53,358 nucleotides of DNA from Bryobacteraceae bacterium (lineage in GTDB: Bacteria; Acidobacteriota; Terriglobia; Bryobacterales; Bryobacteraceae): positions 1-53,358 of the forward strand of contig JABAQT010000079.1 in assembly GCA_019187195.1 (NCBI GenBank), read 5' to 3'. The stretch's first letter is position 1. Every line of letters starts with the position of its first letter. Shown here piece by piece: positions 25,252 to 32,994 of this stretch. The notes under the pieces are model-generated. The model was given only the letters and a program-made list of their open reading frames with translations. It did not search any database and was not told the DNA's origin. The position numbers and the translations under genes were made by a program.

Positions 25252-26796
25252 ATGGAACCCGGCACTCTCGAACTTCAGATCTTCGTCAGTTTGATCGTGA
25301 TTCTAGGAACGGCATTCGTTGCCCTGATCTGCGACTATCTCAAGGGCAATAACGAACACCTTCGGGAGCACAATGTCGAGTTGCGGGTACGCCGGGAGGA
25401 GCAGGAAAAGAGACAGGTAACCGAGGCGCAGCTTGGAGCGATCGAATGGCTCCGCCAGTTCATGGGAGCCGGGCAACTGGAAGCCGCGCGGCAACATCCG
25501 GCGCGGTCCATGCCGGCGCATTCGACAACCCGGTCGAAATTCATGTCCGCGATGGCGCGGGCAGCCAACTGGCCCGCGGCGGAAGATCCGGCATCGAGGC
25601 CGGAGCCGGAAGTGAAAGCAAGACCAGCATCCGCCCGGGAGGAGGCCCCGGCTTCGGAATCACTCGAGAGCCGTCCGGCTTCCAATCGCCCGCTTACTCT
25701 GCTCGAATCCCTCCCTGTTCCCGCCTGGGTAAGGAAGGAGCAGGAGGAGAAGTTCGCGGCGAAAATCCAGCGCGAGGAGCCGCCCCTCGATCTGGCAGCC
25801 AGGCCGAAGGAGACAATCTCTCTGGTTCCACCGCCGGCGGTTCAGGAAACCGTTCCGCCGCTGGTGACCAAGCCTGCCGCCAGCCACGAGGGCTTCTGGA
25901 CATACCGCGGTCTGCTGGACCGCGTGGTGGCGGCGACTGGAACCGCCACGGCTCCCGATGATGAGCCTGACGGGCAGACGCGGACTCAGGAAGAGAGCGC
26001 GGAACAGAAGATTGTCGAAGAGGTGACCCTGACTCCGATGGGCGCGGCCGCGATCTCCACGGTGACCATGGAGATGCCGCCACAGCCCCCCGCCGAGGAG
26101 AATGCCGGGCCGGCGCCGGTCGCGGGCCATGCGGTGCAGCCACTCGAAGATTCAGGGGCGTTGGAGGCCGATTCGAGGACGCTGGAAGAGGAATTCGAGT
26201 TCACGGCGGAACCCGAACCGGTTGGACCCACGGTCGAAGTGGAGATTGAAGAGGAATTGGAGCCGCCATCACAACCAGCGGCTGTTGCGGAGTTTCCGGC
26301 CATGCCGGTGTTGACGCTGCCCCCTGGCTACCACGACCGCTCGGTGCTCACAACCTACCTGCAATCCACCGATGTCCTTACCGGAGTAGTGGTAGCTATC
26401 GGCATCAACGACTATAGCCATCACCGCGAGAAGATGGGCCCGGTCCCGATGCAGGAACTGATGCAATCCGTCGAGACGATGGTGAGCGGGTTGCTGCGGG
26501 AGGGAATCGATTTCGGCTGCCGTTCCGCCGAAGACGAGTTCATCCTGGTCTTTCCGAATGAAGCCGGAGCGGAGGCGCAGCGGCGCCTTACCGCCATTTC
26601 CGAGCGTCTGTGGAACTTCCAACTGCGATCCCTGAGCAATTTCTCCGTTCTGTTCAGTTGGGGAGCCGTCGAGGTGCGTGGAGAGAGCCTCGCCGACTCG
26701 GCCGCTTCGGCGAGCGAGCGGATGTACCAGACCAAGCGCAATCGCAAGAGCATTCCCATGGATACCCAGCGCCGCAAACTGGCCGTGAACCTGTAG
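25252..26796 (+). CDS. membrane-anchored protein with degenerate GGDEF domain
   Basis: This 514-residue protein has an N-terminal membrane helix (LQIFVSLIVILGTAFVALIC). A short coiled-coil region follows (about residues 35-65: HLREHNVELRVRREEQEKRQ). A long Pro/Glu/Ala-rich, probably disordered linker extends to about residue 365. The C-terminal domain, about 375-505, has the layout of a diguanylate cyclase. The active-site loop reads RSAEDEFILVFP (R424 to P435) where active enzymes have RxGGDEF. Both glycines are replaced (Ala426, Glu427), so c-di-GMP synthesis is unlikely. A binding or scaffolding role is possible. The ATG at 25252 is chosen over the TTG at 25201 because the membrane helix then starts near the N-terminus. 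It is followed after 54 bases by a GT39-type gene. Confidence 0.82.
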   Translation: MEPGTLELQIFVSLIVILGTAFVALICDYLKGNNEHLREHNVELRVRREEQEKRQVTEAQLGAIEWLRQFMGAGQLEAARQHPARSMPAHSTTRSKFMSAMARAANWPAAEDPASRPEPEVKARPASAREEAPASESLESRPASNRPLTLLESLPVPAWVRKEQEEKFAAKIQREEPPLDLAARPKETISLVPPPAVQETVPPLVTKPAASHEGFWTYRGLLDRVVAATGTATAPDDEPDGQTRTQEESAEQKIVEEVTLTPMGAAAISTVTMEMPPQPPAEENAGPAPVAGHAVQPLEDSGALEADSRTLEEEFEFTAEPEPVGPTVEVEIEEELEPPSQPAAVAEFPAMPVLTLPPGYHDRSVLTTYLQSTDVLTGVVVAIGINDYSHHREKMGPVPMQELMQSVETMVSGLLREGIDFGCRSAEDEFILVFPNEAGAEAQRRLTAISERLWNFQLRSLSNFSVLFSWGAVEVRGESLADSAASASERMYQTKRNRKSIPMDTQRRKLAVNL

Positions 26797-26850
26797 TCTT
26801 CTCACCGCTTCCCCGGGCGCCTGTTGCTATAGTGTCGAAGTAAGCTTCGC

Positions 26851-28434
26851 ATGAGTGGCGGAAAGAAACGGGCTGGCGCGGCCACAACTTCATCCTCAGA
26901 TATCGGCGCATTGCTTGACTCCAGGCTCACCTGGGTGGTGGCCGTCATCATCGCAATCCTGTTCACGGTCCAACTCCGGCACGCCTCCCTCATTCATCTC
27001 AATCCGGACGAAGCTCTCAACTATCAGCTTGCGCATCAGACAACGCTCTACAAAGCCTATCTCGCGAGCAATACAAACGCTCATCCGCCGCTGCTGGTCC
27101 TGCTGTTGCATGTCCTGCTGAAGTTCGGTAGGGCGGAGTGGTTCCTGCGGCTGATTCCCATTGCCGCCTACTGCGGCATGATCTGGTTCGCCTGGCGGTG
27201 GGGGTCTCTGGCGCTCAACCGGGAAGCAGGCTTCACGCTGGCCATGCTGCTGGGGTTTTCGCCGCCCATTTTCAATCTGGCCACGGAGATCCGCCATTAT
27301 CTCCTGGTTTTTTGCTTTGCGTTGGCCGCGCTCTACTATTTCGAACGCGCGGTGGAAGAATTGTCTTCCAAGTGGATGGCGATATCGGCGGCGATGCTGG
27401 CGCTGGCGATTCTCACCGATTACTCGGCGGTCTGGTTTACTGCCGGGTTCGGGGTATACACTTTACTGGTCGTCTGGCGAGCCGGCCTGCCGCGCAAGAC
27501 ACAACTCGCCTGGGTTGGCAGCCAGGCCGGTGCGGCCCTCCTCTACCTTTTCCTGTATGTTACGCACATTTCGAAATTGCGCGGCGCGGTGATATCGAAA
27601 GAGGCGCGCGAGGGCTGGCTTAGCGGCATGTATTGCGTCCAGGGCTGTGACGCCGCAAGCTTTCTTCGCGCGCATACCACTGGATTGTTTAGTTATGTCT
27701 TCGGTTCACCGTGGGCGGGACTCATCGGCGCGATGCTGGCAATGGCCGGCGTTGGGCTTCTCTTCAAGCGCTACCCAAAGGGCCGTCCACTGATTGCCGG
27801 ATCGGCGGCGGCGTTCCTATCCTGCATGGCCGCGGCTGCGGGCGGGCTTTACCCTTATGGAGGAACACGGCATAGCCTCCCCCTGTTCCTGTGGATTGCG
27901 GCCTGCGCCGCCGCCGTGGCTGGAGCGGCGGGCAAAGCAAGGCTGCCCCTGCTGCTGGCCGGGATAGCAGTGATCATACCCGTTTGGCGGCTGACGGCTT
28001 TGCCGGAACCTCAAGTCCTTCCCGTAGCCGAACAGCGGCGCGAGTTCCCCGTGGATGCCGTACGCTACCTGCGGCGGAAGGTCTCGCCAAAGGGCATCGT
28101 ATTCACCGACCTGCAGAGTATCCTTCTGCTGCTCTACTACCACAGTCCCGAGCTCTACGCGGATCCGGCCATGGCACACTTTTGGGATTACAACCTCGAC
28201 GGGCTCCACGTCGTGATGGCGCCCACGTGGTCGCTCGATCCCACTCCTTTCGTGAACGAATTGAAGATGCTGAAGCAGACCTACCACCTCGAGAAGGGAG
28301 CGGAGGTGTGGGTCTTCGACGGCGGCTGGGGAAGCCCCATCAACCGTATGCTCAACGTGCAGTACAGCGGCGCGGTTCTGCCCGAACTCGCCGAATTCGG
28401 CGATCACTTCGCGGTCTTCCGCGTGCCCAATTAA
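26851..28434 (+). CDS. GT39-type (PMT/ArnT-like) membrane glycosyltransferase
   Basis: This 527-residue polytopic protein has about eleven to twelve helices, followed by a soluble C-terminal part from about residue 395. The loop after the first helix carries NPDEALNYQLA, with the acidic DE pair typical of the catalytic site in the GT-C fold family that uses polyprenyl-phosphate sugars (PMT, ArnT, family 39). The segment NTNAHPPLLVLLLH matches the second conserved loop. It should transfer a sugar at the outer face of the inner membrane; donor and acceptor are unknown. A 5-bp inverted repeat (CGAAG/CTTCG, 26836-26849) lies directly before the ATG, where a ribosome binding site would be expected. 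It is followed by the GT2-methyltransferase gene, pointing to a small glycan or lipid-glycosylation cluster. Confidence 0.88.
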   Translation: MSGGKKRAGAATTSSSDIGALLDSRLTWVVAVIIAILFTVQLRHASLIHLNPDEALNYQLAHQTTLYKAYLASNTNAHPPLLVLLLHVLLKFGRAEWFLRLIPIAAYCGMIWFAWRWGSLALNREAGFTLAMLLGFSPPIFNLATEIRHYLLVFCFALAALYYFERAVEELSSKWMAISAAMLALAILTDYSAVWFTAGFGVYTLLVVWRAGLPRKTQLAWVGSQAGAALLYLFLYVTHISKLRGAVISKEAREGWLSGMYCVQGCDAASFLRAHTTGLFSYVFGSPWAGLIGAMLAMAGVGLLFKRYPKGRPLIAGSAAAFLSCMAAAAGGLYPYGGTRHSLPLFLWIAACAAAVAGAAGKARLPLLLAGIAVIIPVWRLTALPEPQVLPVAEQRREFPVDAVRYLRRKVSPKGIVFTDLQSILLLLYYHSPELYADPAMAHFWDYNLDGLHVVMAPTWSLDPTPFVNELKMLKQTYHLEKGAEVWVFDGGWGSPINRMLNVQYSGAVLPELAEFGDHFAVFRVPN

Positions 28435-28476
28435 CCAACTCCGCGCGTGTGTTCCTGCTAAACTCAAGGAATTCAG

Positions 28477-30033
28477 ATGGCATCTTCCACGGCAGTAGGG
28501 AAGGCCCGAATTCGGGAGCCCATTCCGGGCAAGGGAGCGGTCATGACGGCGGCGAATCCGGACCCGCGGGCGCTCAATCACGGGAAAAAGATCGGTATTC
28601 TGATTGTCGCCTACAACGCGGTGACCACGCTCGCCAAGGTGTTAAACCGCATTCCCGCCGATGCGTGGGCGAACGTCTCCGAAGTCGCGGTAATGGATGA
28701 CGCCAGCGAGGATTCCACCTACGAACTGGCGCTCGGCTACAAGTCTGTTTCCCAACTGGACAAGCTGCATGTCATCCGGCACCCGGAGAACCTGGGCTAT
28801 GGAGGGAACCAGAAGGCCGGCTACCGGTATTTTCTCGAGCGTGGATTCGATGTGGTGGTCCTGTTGCACGGCGACGGGCAATACGCCCCCGAAATTCTAT
28901 CGCATCTCTACCACCCCATCGTCACCGGACAAGCCGATGCCGTCCTGGGCTCGCGCATGATGAAGGACTATGGCGGACCGCTCAAGGGCGGCATGCCGTT
29001 CTACAAGTACATCGGCAACCGGATTCTCACGGCGATGGAGAATCGCGCGCTGGGCCTCAACCTGACGGAGTTTCACAGCGGATACCGGGCTTACAGCCTT
29101 CAGGCGCTCGCGCAAATCGATTTCTCGCGCATGACCGGTGATTTCCACTTCGATACGGAGATCATCATCAAGCTCCATCACCAGGGGATGCGCATCCGGG
29201 AAGTTCCCATCCCGACCTATTACGGCGGCGAAATCTGCTATGTCAACGGGATGAAGTACGCGCTCGACGTTACGAAAGCCGTCCGGCGCTATCGCCGCAC
29301 CGTGCAGTCGCTCGAAAGATTTCCCGAGTTTGCCGAGTACTGGACGCACTACCCGGTAAAGGAGAGCAGGTACTCGAGCCACTACTATCTGCGGAAGTGG
29401 GTGGGATCGCAGCAGACGGTGCTCGATTGCGGCTGCGGTGAAGGGTTCCAGGCCCAGGAGGTGGGGCAGTTTGGCAACGAGGTGACGGGCATCGACATGG
29501 TGGAATCGCCGCGGAAAGCGGATGCCATGCGGCAGTATATCCGCGCCGATCTCAGCAAGGGACTTCGGCCGCTGATCCCCCAACTCGAGCGGAAGGTGTT
29601 CGATAAGATCCTGTTGATGGATGTGATCGAGCATCTTCCGGATCCGGAGCGCATCCTGCGCGAGGCAAGAGAACTGCTGTCGCCGAAGGGCCAAATCATT
29701 GTATCCCTGCCGAATATCGCCAACATCACCGTGCGGCTCTCTCTCGCTCTGGGCCGGTTTGAGTATACGGACCGGGGTATCCTGGACAGCACGCATCTGC
29801 GGTTTTTCACGCGGAAATCGGCGCGGCGGATGCTCGAAAACTGCGGCTATGAGATCGTCCGCCAGACGATGACGGTAATGCCCGTTGAACTGGCTCTGGG
29901 GTTGTCGGCGAAGAACCCGCTGATGCGGATGGCCACGGCCGTGCTCGGGGTGGTCACGAAACTGCTGCCCGGGCTTTTCGGCTATCAATGCATGTTTACG
30001 GTTCGCCCGAAATCATCCAACATCGAGTTGTAA
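28477..30033 (+). CDS. fused GT2 glycosyltransferase and SAM-dependent methyltransferase
   Basis: This is a 518-residue two-domain protein. Residues about 37-270 form a family-2 glycosyltransferase of the polyprenol-phosphate sugar synthase type: KIGILIVAYNAV, VMDDASEDST, RHPENLGYGGNQKAGY and LLHGDGQYAPE with the metal-binding DxD-like region. Residues about 305-460 form a class I methyltransferase, with VLDCGCGEGFQAQEVGQF, TGIDM, LLMDVIEHLPDPE and SPKGQIIVSLPN. The ATG at 28477 has AAGGA 7 bases upstream. A second good start lies at 28543 (GGGAG before MTAANPD). The product may supply or modify the lipid-linked sugar used by the upstream GT39-type enzyme, an inference from adjacency. Confidence 0.9.
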   Translation: MASSTAVGKARIREPIPGKGAVMTAANPDPRALNHGKKIGILIVAYNAVTTLAKVLNRIPADAWANVSEVAVMDDASEDSTYELALGYKSVSQLDKLHVIRHPENLGYGGNQKAGYRYFLERGFDVVVLLHGDGQYAPEILSHLYHPIVTGQADAVLGSRMMKDYGGPLKGGMPFYKYIGNRILTAMENRALGLNLTEFHSGYRAYSLQALAQIDFSRMTGDFHFDTEIIIKLHHQGMRIREVPIPTYYGGEICYVNGMKYALDVTKAVRRYRRTVQSLERFPEFAEYWTHYPVKESRYSSHYYLRKWVGSQQTVLDCGCGEGFQAQEVGQFGNEVTGIDMVESPRKADAMRQYIRADLSKGLRPLIPQLERKVFDKILLMDVIEHLPDPERILREARELLSPKGQIIVSLPNIANITVRLSLALGRFEYTDRGILDSTHLRFFTRKSARRMLENCGYEIVRQTMTVMPVELALGLSAKNPLMRMATAVLGVVTKLLPGLFGYQCMFTVRPKSSNIEL

Positions 30034-30051
30034 CAGGGAGTAGAGGTGGGT

Positions 30052-30127
30052 TGGTGGACGGCGTGGGGATCGAACCCACGACCTCAGCATTGCGAACGCT
30101 GCGCTCTCCCAACTGAGCTAGCCGCCC
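30052..30127 (-). tRNA. tRNA-Ala (anticodon CGC)
   Basis: The reverse complement folds into a full cloverleaf. The acceptor is GGGCGGC paired with GCCGTCC (one G-U), the D arm reads TAGCTCAGTTGGGAGAGC, and the anticodon arm is CAGCG-TTCGCAA-TGCTG. The T loop is GGTTCGATCC, followed by discriminator A and an encoded CCA. The anticodon CGC reads GCG (Ala). The length is 76 bases including CCA. Confidence 0.97.
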
Positions 30128-30192
30128 ACACGTCTGTCAGATATAAGTATACTACGCCTTCCCCGGATTGAACAGACGCGATAGGATGGGCA

Positions 30193-30897
30193 GTGGCGAT
30201 GAAGTTTGAAGAACAACTGGACAAGATGCGGCTCGATTGGGATGAGCGGGCGCGGCAGAACGCGCGTTTTTTCGTCAACACGGGACGGGAGCAGTGGACG
30301 GATGAGGAGTTCCGGGAGTCCGGCCGCCATACGGTCGAGGAAGAGATTCTCACCGATATGATCAACATCTGTCAGGGGAAGGACCCTAAGCAGATGAAAG
30401 TTCTGGAGATCGGCTGCGGCGCCGGGCGTGTGACGCGGGCGCTCTCAGAGGTTTTCGGCGAGGTGTGGGCCGTGGACGTCAGTGGAGAGATGATCCGCCA
30501 GGCGGGCGAGTTCCTGCGTGACCGGCCGAATGTCCATCTGCTGCAAAACAACGGAACCGATCTGCGGGCGATTACGGAGAACGAGTCCTTCGACTTCGCG
30601 TTTTCGACGATCGTCTTCCAGCACATTCCCAGCAGGGACGTGATTGTTCGTTACGTGCGTGAAGTCCACCGCCTGCTGCGTTCGGGAGCGCTTTTCAAGT
30701 TTCAGGTTCAAGGGGATACGTCCTTTGAAACCAAGCCGGATGACACCTGGCTGGGCGTTTCTTTCTCCGATGCGCAAGCCGTGGAGATGGCGGAGTCCTG
30801 TGGTTTTGAAGCGCGGCACCGGCACGGAGCCGGTCAGCAATACTTCTGGCTCTGGTACTTCAAGAAGCCGCGGCGCGCGATGAATTCCGTGGCCTAG
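30193..30897 (+). CDS. class I SAM-dependent methyltransferase
   Basis: This 234-residue protein has a Rossmann-type methyltransferase core: KVLEIGCGAGRVTRALS (motif I, near residue 69), VWAVDVSGEMI, DFAFSTIVFQHIPSRD and HRLLRSGALFKFQ. The N-terminal 60 residues (FEEQLDKMRLDWDERARQNA) are a helical lid. The substrate is unknown. The GTG at 30193 is favoured by AGGA six bases upstream; an ATG two codons later is equally good. The stop codon TAG overlaps the stop of the convergent small gene in the palindrome CTAG (30894-30897). The location after a glycosyltransferase pair suggests a role in glycan or lipid modification, with low certainty. Confidence 0.85.
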   Translation: MAMKFEEQLDKMRLDWDERARQNARFFVNTGREQWTDEEFRESGRHTVEEEILTDMINICQGKDPKQMKVLEIGCGAGRVTRALSEVFGEVWAVDVSGEMIRQAGEFLRDRPNVHLLQNNGTDLRAITENESFDFAFSTIVFQHIPSRDVIVRYVREVHRLLRSGALFKFQVQGDTSFETKPDDTWLGVSFSDAQAVEMAESCGFEARHRHGAGQQYFWLWYFKKPRRAMNSVA

Positions 30898-31145
30898 GCG
30901 CTGTGAGCTTTGGCCTTTGGAGCCTTGCGGCGCCTGGCCCAGTAGTCTTTCATGCGCCGCGAAACCTCGAGGCGCTCTTCAGCGCCCATGCTTTTCCTTC
31001 CGCGGCGGCTGGCGGGCGGCGGCCCGGCATCCGCCAACCTGCCGGGCACGGTGCGATTGGCCGAAAGAAATTCGAGGTGCGCGATCACCTCGTCGATGCG
31101 TTGTTTTTCCTCATACAACTCGCGAATGGCTTTGAACAGATCCAT
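30894..31145 (-). CDS. small basic coiled-coil protein, possible DNA-binding tail
   Basis: This is an 83-residue protein with an N-terminal helical or coiled-coil segment (MDLFKAIRELYEEKQRIDEV), a flexible proline stretch and a strongly basic C-terminus (SRRGRKSMGAEERLEV then SRRMKDYWARRRKAPKAK). The last part resembles a short motif seen in many acidobacterial small proteins, which looks suited to nucleic-acid binding. I know no established function. The ATG at 31145 has AAGGGAAGG upstream. The GTG at 31190 lacks a ribosome binding site and is rejected. Its stop is shared through CTAG with the opposing methyltransferase gene. Confidence 0.72.
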   Translation of the reverse strand: MDLFKAIRELYEEKQRIDEVIAHLEFLSANRTVPGRLADAGPPPASRRGRKSMGAEERLEVSRRMKDYWARRRKAPKAKAHSA

Positions 31146-31228
31146 TAAATGCGATACCTTCCCTTGAACGTGCGTCAATTGATTTCTCACCTAATTGGAC
31201 AACGAATTCAGGAAGGATAAAAAGGGTA

Positions 31229-32353
31229 CTATCGAATCAAAAACGGCCACGAAGGTACTATCTTATACCCGTATTTGAGAATGGCCAACGCGGCCACACC
31301 CGCTGCCGCCAGCAGAATCACAGCCACGGCCAGAAGCGCATACTTCCACGGGAAACGCCTGTTTTCCCGCTTCAACACCAACAGGTAACTGGCAAATACG
31401 CCCACGAAATAGAGCAGCACCATCGGAACGGCGAAGATGAGCAGGTTGAAGATGTCGGGCGTGGGGGTGACGATGGCGGCGACGACGACAATCAGCAGAA
31501 TGGCATAACGGGAGTGCTCGAGCAGGAACCGCGGCGAGGCCAGCCGCAGCAGTGTAAGGAAGAATATCAATACCGGGAGTTCAAATACCAGCCCAACTCC
31601 CAGCGTCACATTAACAAACAAATCGAAGTATTCCGAAACCGTCACCATCGGCGCAATATCGAGACCCCTGCCGATTCCCAGCAGGAATACCAATCCGTAG
31701 CGGAAGGCGACCAGGTAGGCAAACAATCCGCCGGTCACGAAGAGACCGGCCGAAGCCAGGATGAACGGAGCCGCGAGGCGCCGCTCCTTTCGATACAGGC
31801 CTGGGGAGATGAATCCCCAGACCTGCCAGAGTACCCATGGCGATGCCAGGAAGACCGACGTGAGCAGCGGAAGCTTCACCCAGACAATCGAGAACACTTC
31901 CATGGGAGTGATCTGCACGAGATTCGGCGGATTCACTCCCAACTGCATCAAGGCGTCCTTCGCGGGGGCGCGTACAATCAGCCACAGTTGGTTGCAAAAT
32001 GTAAGGCTGAGGATGAAAGCCACGGCCAGGCCCATCAGCGCCCTGATGATGCGAGTCCGCAGCTCCTCGAGATGCTCCAGAAACGACATCCGGAGCATCG
32101 ATTCCTCTTCCATATCCTCTTCATCCTTCGGCGGGGGAGGAGGCGGCGGCGGTGGCGGTGGCGGCGCCGCTGCCTGTTCCCGTACTGCCGGAACGGTGTT
32201 GGACTCGTATGCGTAGGGATCGTCGTAATAACCGTAGGAATCATCGACCGTTGGGGAGTAGCTCGTGGTGGTGGACACCTCTTGCGAGGCGTTGCCGGCG
32301 TCGTTTGGCGGCGCCAGTTCCGGCGCACCCTGCTTGTCAGCGTCTGAAGACAT
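31229..32353 (-). CDS. tatC: Tat protein-export subunit TatC with long N-terminal extension
   Basis: TatC recognises twin-arginine signal peptides and forms the Tat translocase core in the inner membrane. The family part starts near residue 88 (MSFLEHLEELRTRIIRAL) and has the six-helix layout with FISPGLYRKERR and FELPVLIFFL. There is also a hydrophobic segment near the C-terminus beyond the usual core. The first 85 residues are atypical, with acidic, Tyr-rich sequence (DDSYGYYDDPYAYES) and a run of about 12 prolines before KDEEDMEEES. Usual TatC length is about 240-280 residues against 374 here. It follows tatA/B on the same strand after 23 bases. Confidence 0.95.
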   Translation of the reverse strand: MSSDADKQGAPELAPPNDAGNASQEVSTTTSYSPTVDDSYGYYDDPYAYESNTVPAVREQAAAPPPPPPPPPPPPKDEEDMEEESMLRMSFLEHLEELRTRIIRALMGLAVAFILSLTFCNQLWLIVRAPAKDALMQLGVNPPNLVQITPMEVFSIVWVKLPLLTSVFLASPWVLWQVWGFISPGLYRKERRLAAPFILASAGLFVTGGLFAYLVAFRYGLVFLLGIGRGLDIAPMVTVSEYFDLFVNVTLGVGLVFELPVLIFFLTLLRLASPRFLLEHSRYAILLIVVVAAIVTPTPDIFNLLIFAVPMVLLYFVGVFASYLLVLKRENRRFPWKYALLAVAVILLAAAGVAALAILKYGYKIVPSWPFLIR

Positions 32354-32376
32354 CCCCAGTCAGGTTGAAACGAACC

Positions 32377-32904
32377 TCAGGAGCGGGCTACCGGCTTACC
32401 TTCGAATCCGGCGTCGCCACTGGCGGCGGTTTCTGCTTTCGCTCCCGGTTCATGGGCAACCGAATGTTCGGTAGCCTGTGCAGTCTGCGTTCCGGTTCCA
32501 TGCTCGGTGGAGGCCGTTAGCGTTTGGCCGTTGGCGGACTGCGCCGGTTGCGTCGATGATTCAGCGCCCTGAGTTGCGGATGCGCTGACGGTGGAGTTTT
32601 CCTGCGTCGTGGACTCTGTGTGACTCCCTTCATAGCCGGAGTCATAATAGGAGTTCTCATAGTAGGAATCGTAGTTTGTGATCTCGTTCACATGCTGATT
32701 GAGATCCTGACGAATCGATCCCGTTTCCCTTTCGATGTTGGCCATTTCGCGATCGAAGGTGGCCTTCAGCTCTGAGGAGTGCTTACGGAACTCCGCAAGT
32801 CCTTTTGCGAGGTTTTTTCCCAGTTCCGGGAGTTTTTTCGGACCGAAGATAAGAAGAGCTAGCAGAAAAATAAATACTGTTTCTTGCCAGCCCAGCGACC
32901 ACAT
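32377..32904 (-). CDS. TatA/TatB-family export protein with long low-complexity tail
   Basis: This 175-residue protein starts with the TatA/B membrane helix and amphipathic helix (MWSLGWQETVFIFLLALLIF, GPKKLPELGKNLAKGL). Charged helices run to about residue 65, then a long Ser/Thr/Gln/Glu tail with a Tyr-rich patch (YDSYYENSYYDSGYEGSH). The FGPKKLPELG hinge is diagnostic of the family. TatA and TatB cannot be separated from sequence alone. The ATG at 32904 has GGGAGG 7 bases upstream; the TTG two codons earlier is rejected. It forms an operon with tatC. Confidence 0.93.
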   Translation of the reverse strand: MWSLGWQETVFIFLLALLIFGPKKLPELGKNLAKGLAEFRKHSSELKATFDREMANIERETGSIRQDLNQHVNEITNYDSYYENSYYDSGYEGSHTESTTQENSTVSASATQGAESSTQPAQSANGQTLTASTEHGTGTQTAQATEHSVAHEPGAKAETAASGDAGFEGKPVARS

Positions 32905-32994
32905 GGACAAACCTCCCTAACGGTGTGAAACCACTCTCATGATAGCGAGGGGTTGGGAGGCAGTCAACCGGCCAGGGGAGGGCTTGACCGGGGG

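Noticed and set aside
32131..32170. Simple GC-rich repeat in tatC as a possible tandem repeat element
   Set aside because: It is in frame and encodes the polyproline run of TatC, so it is better read as coding low-complexity sequence.
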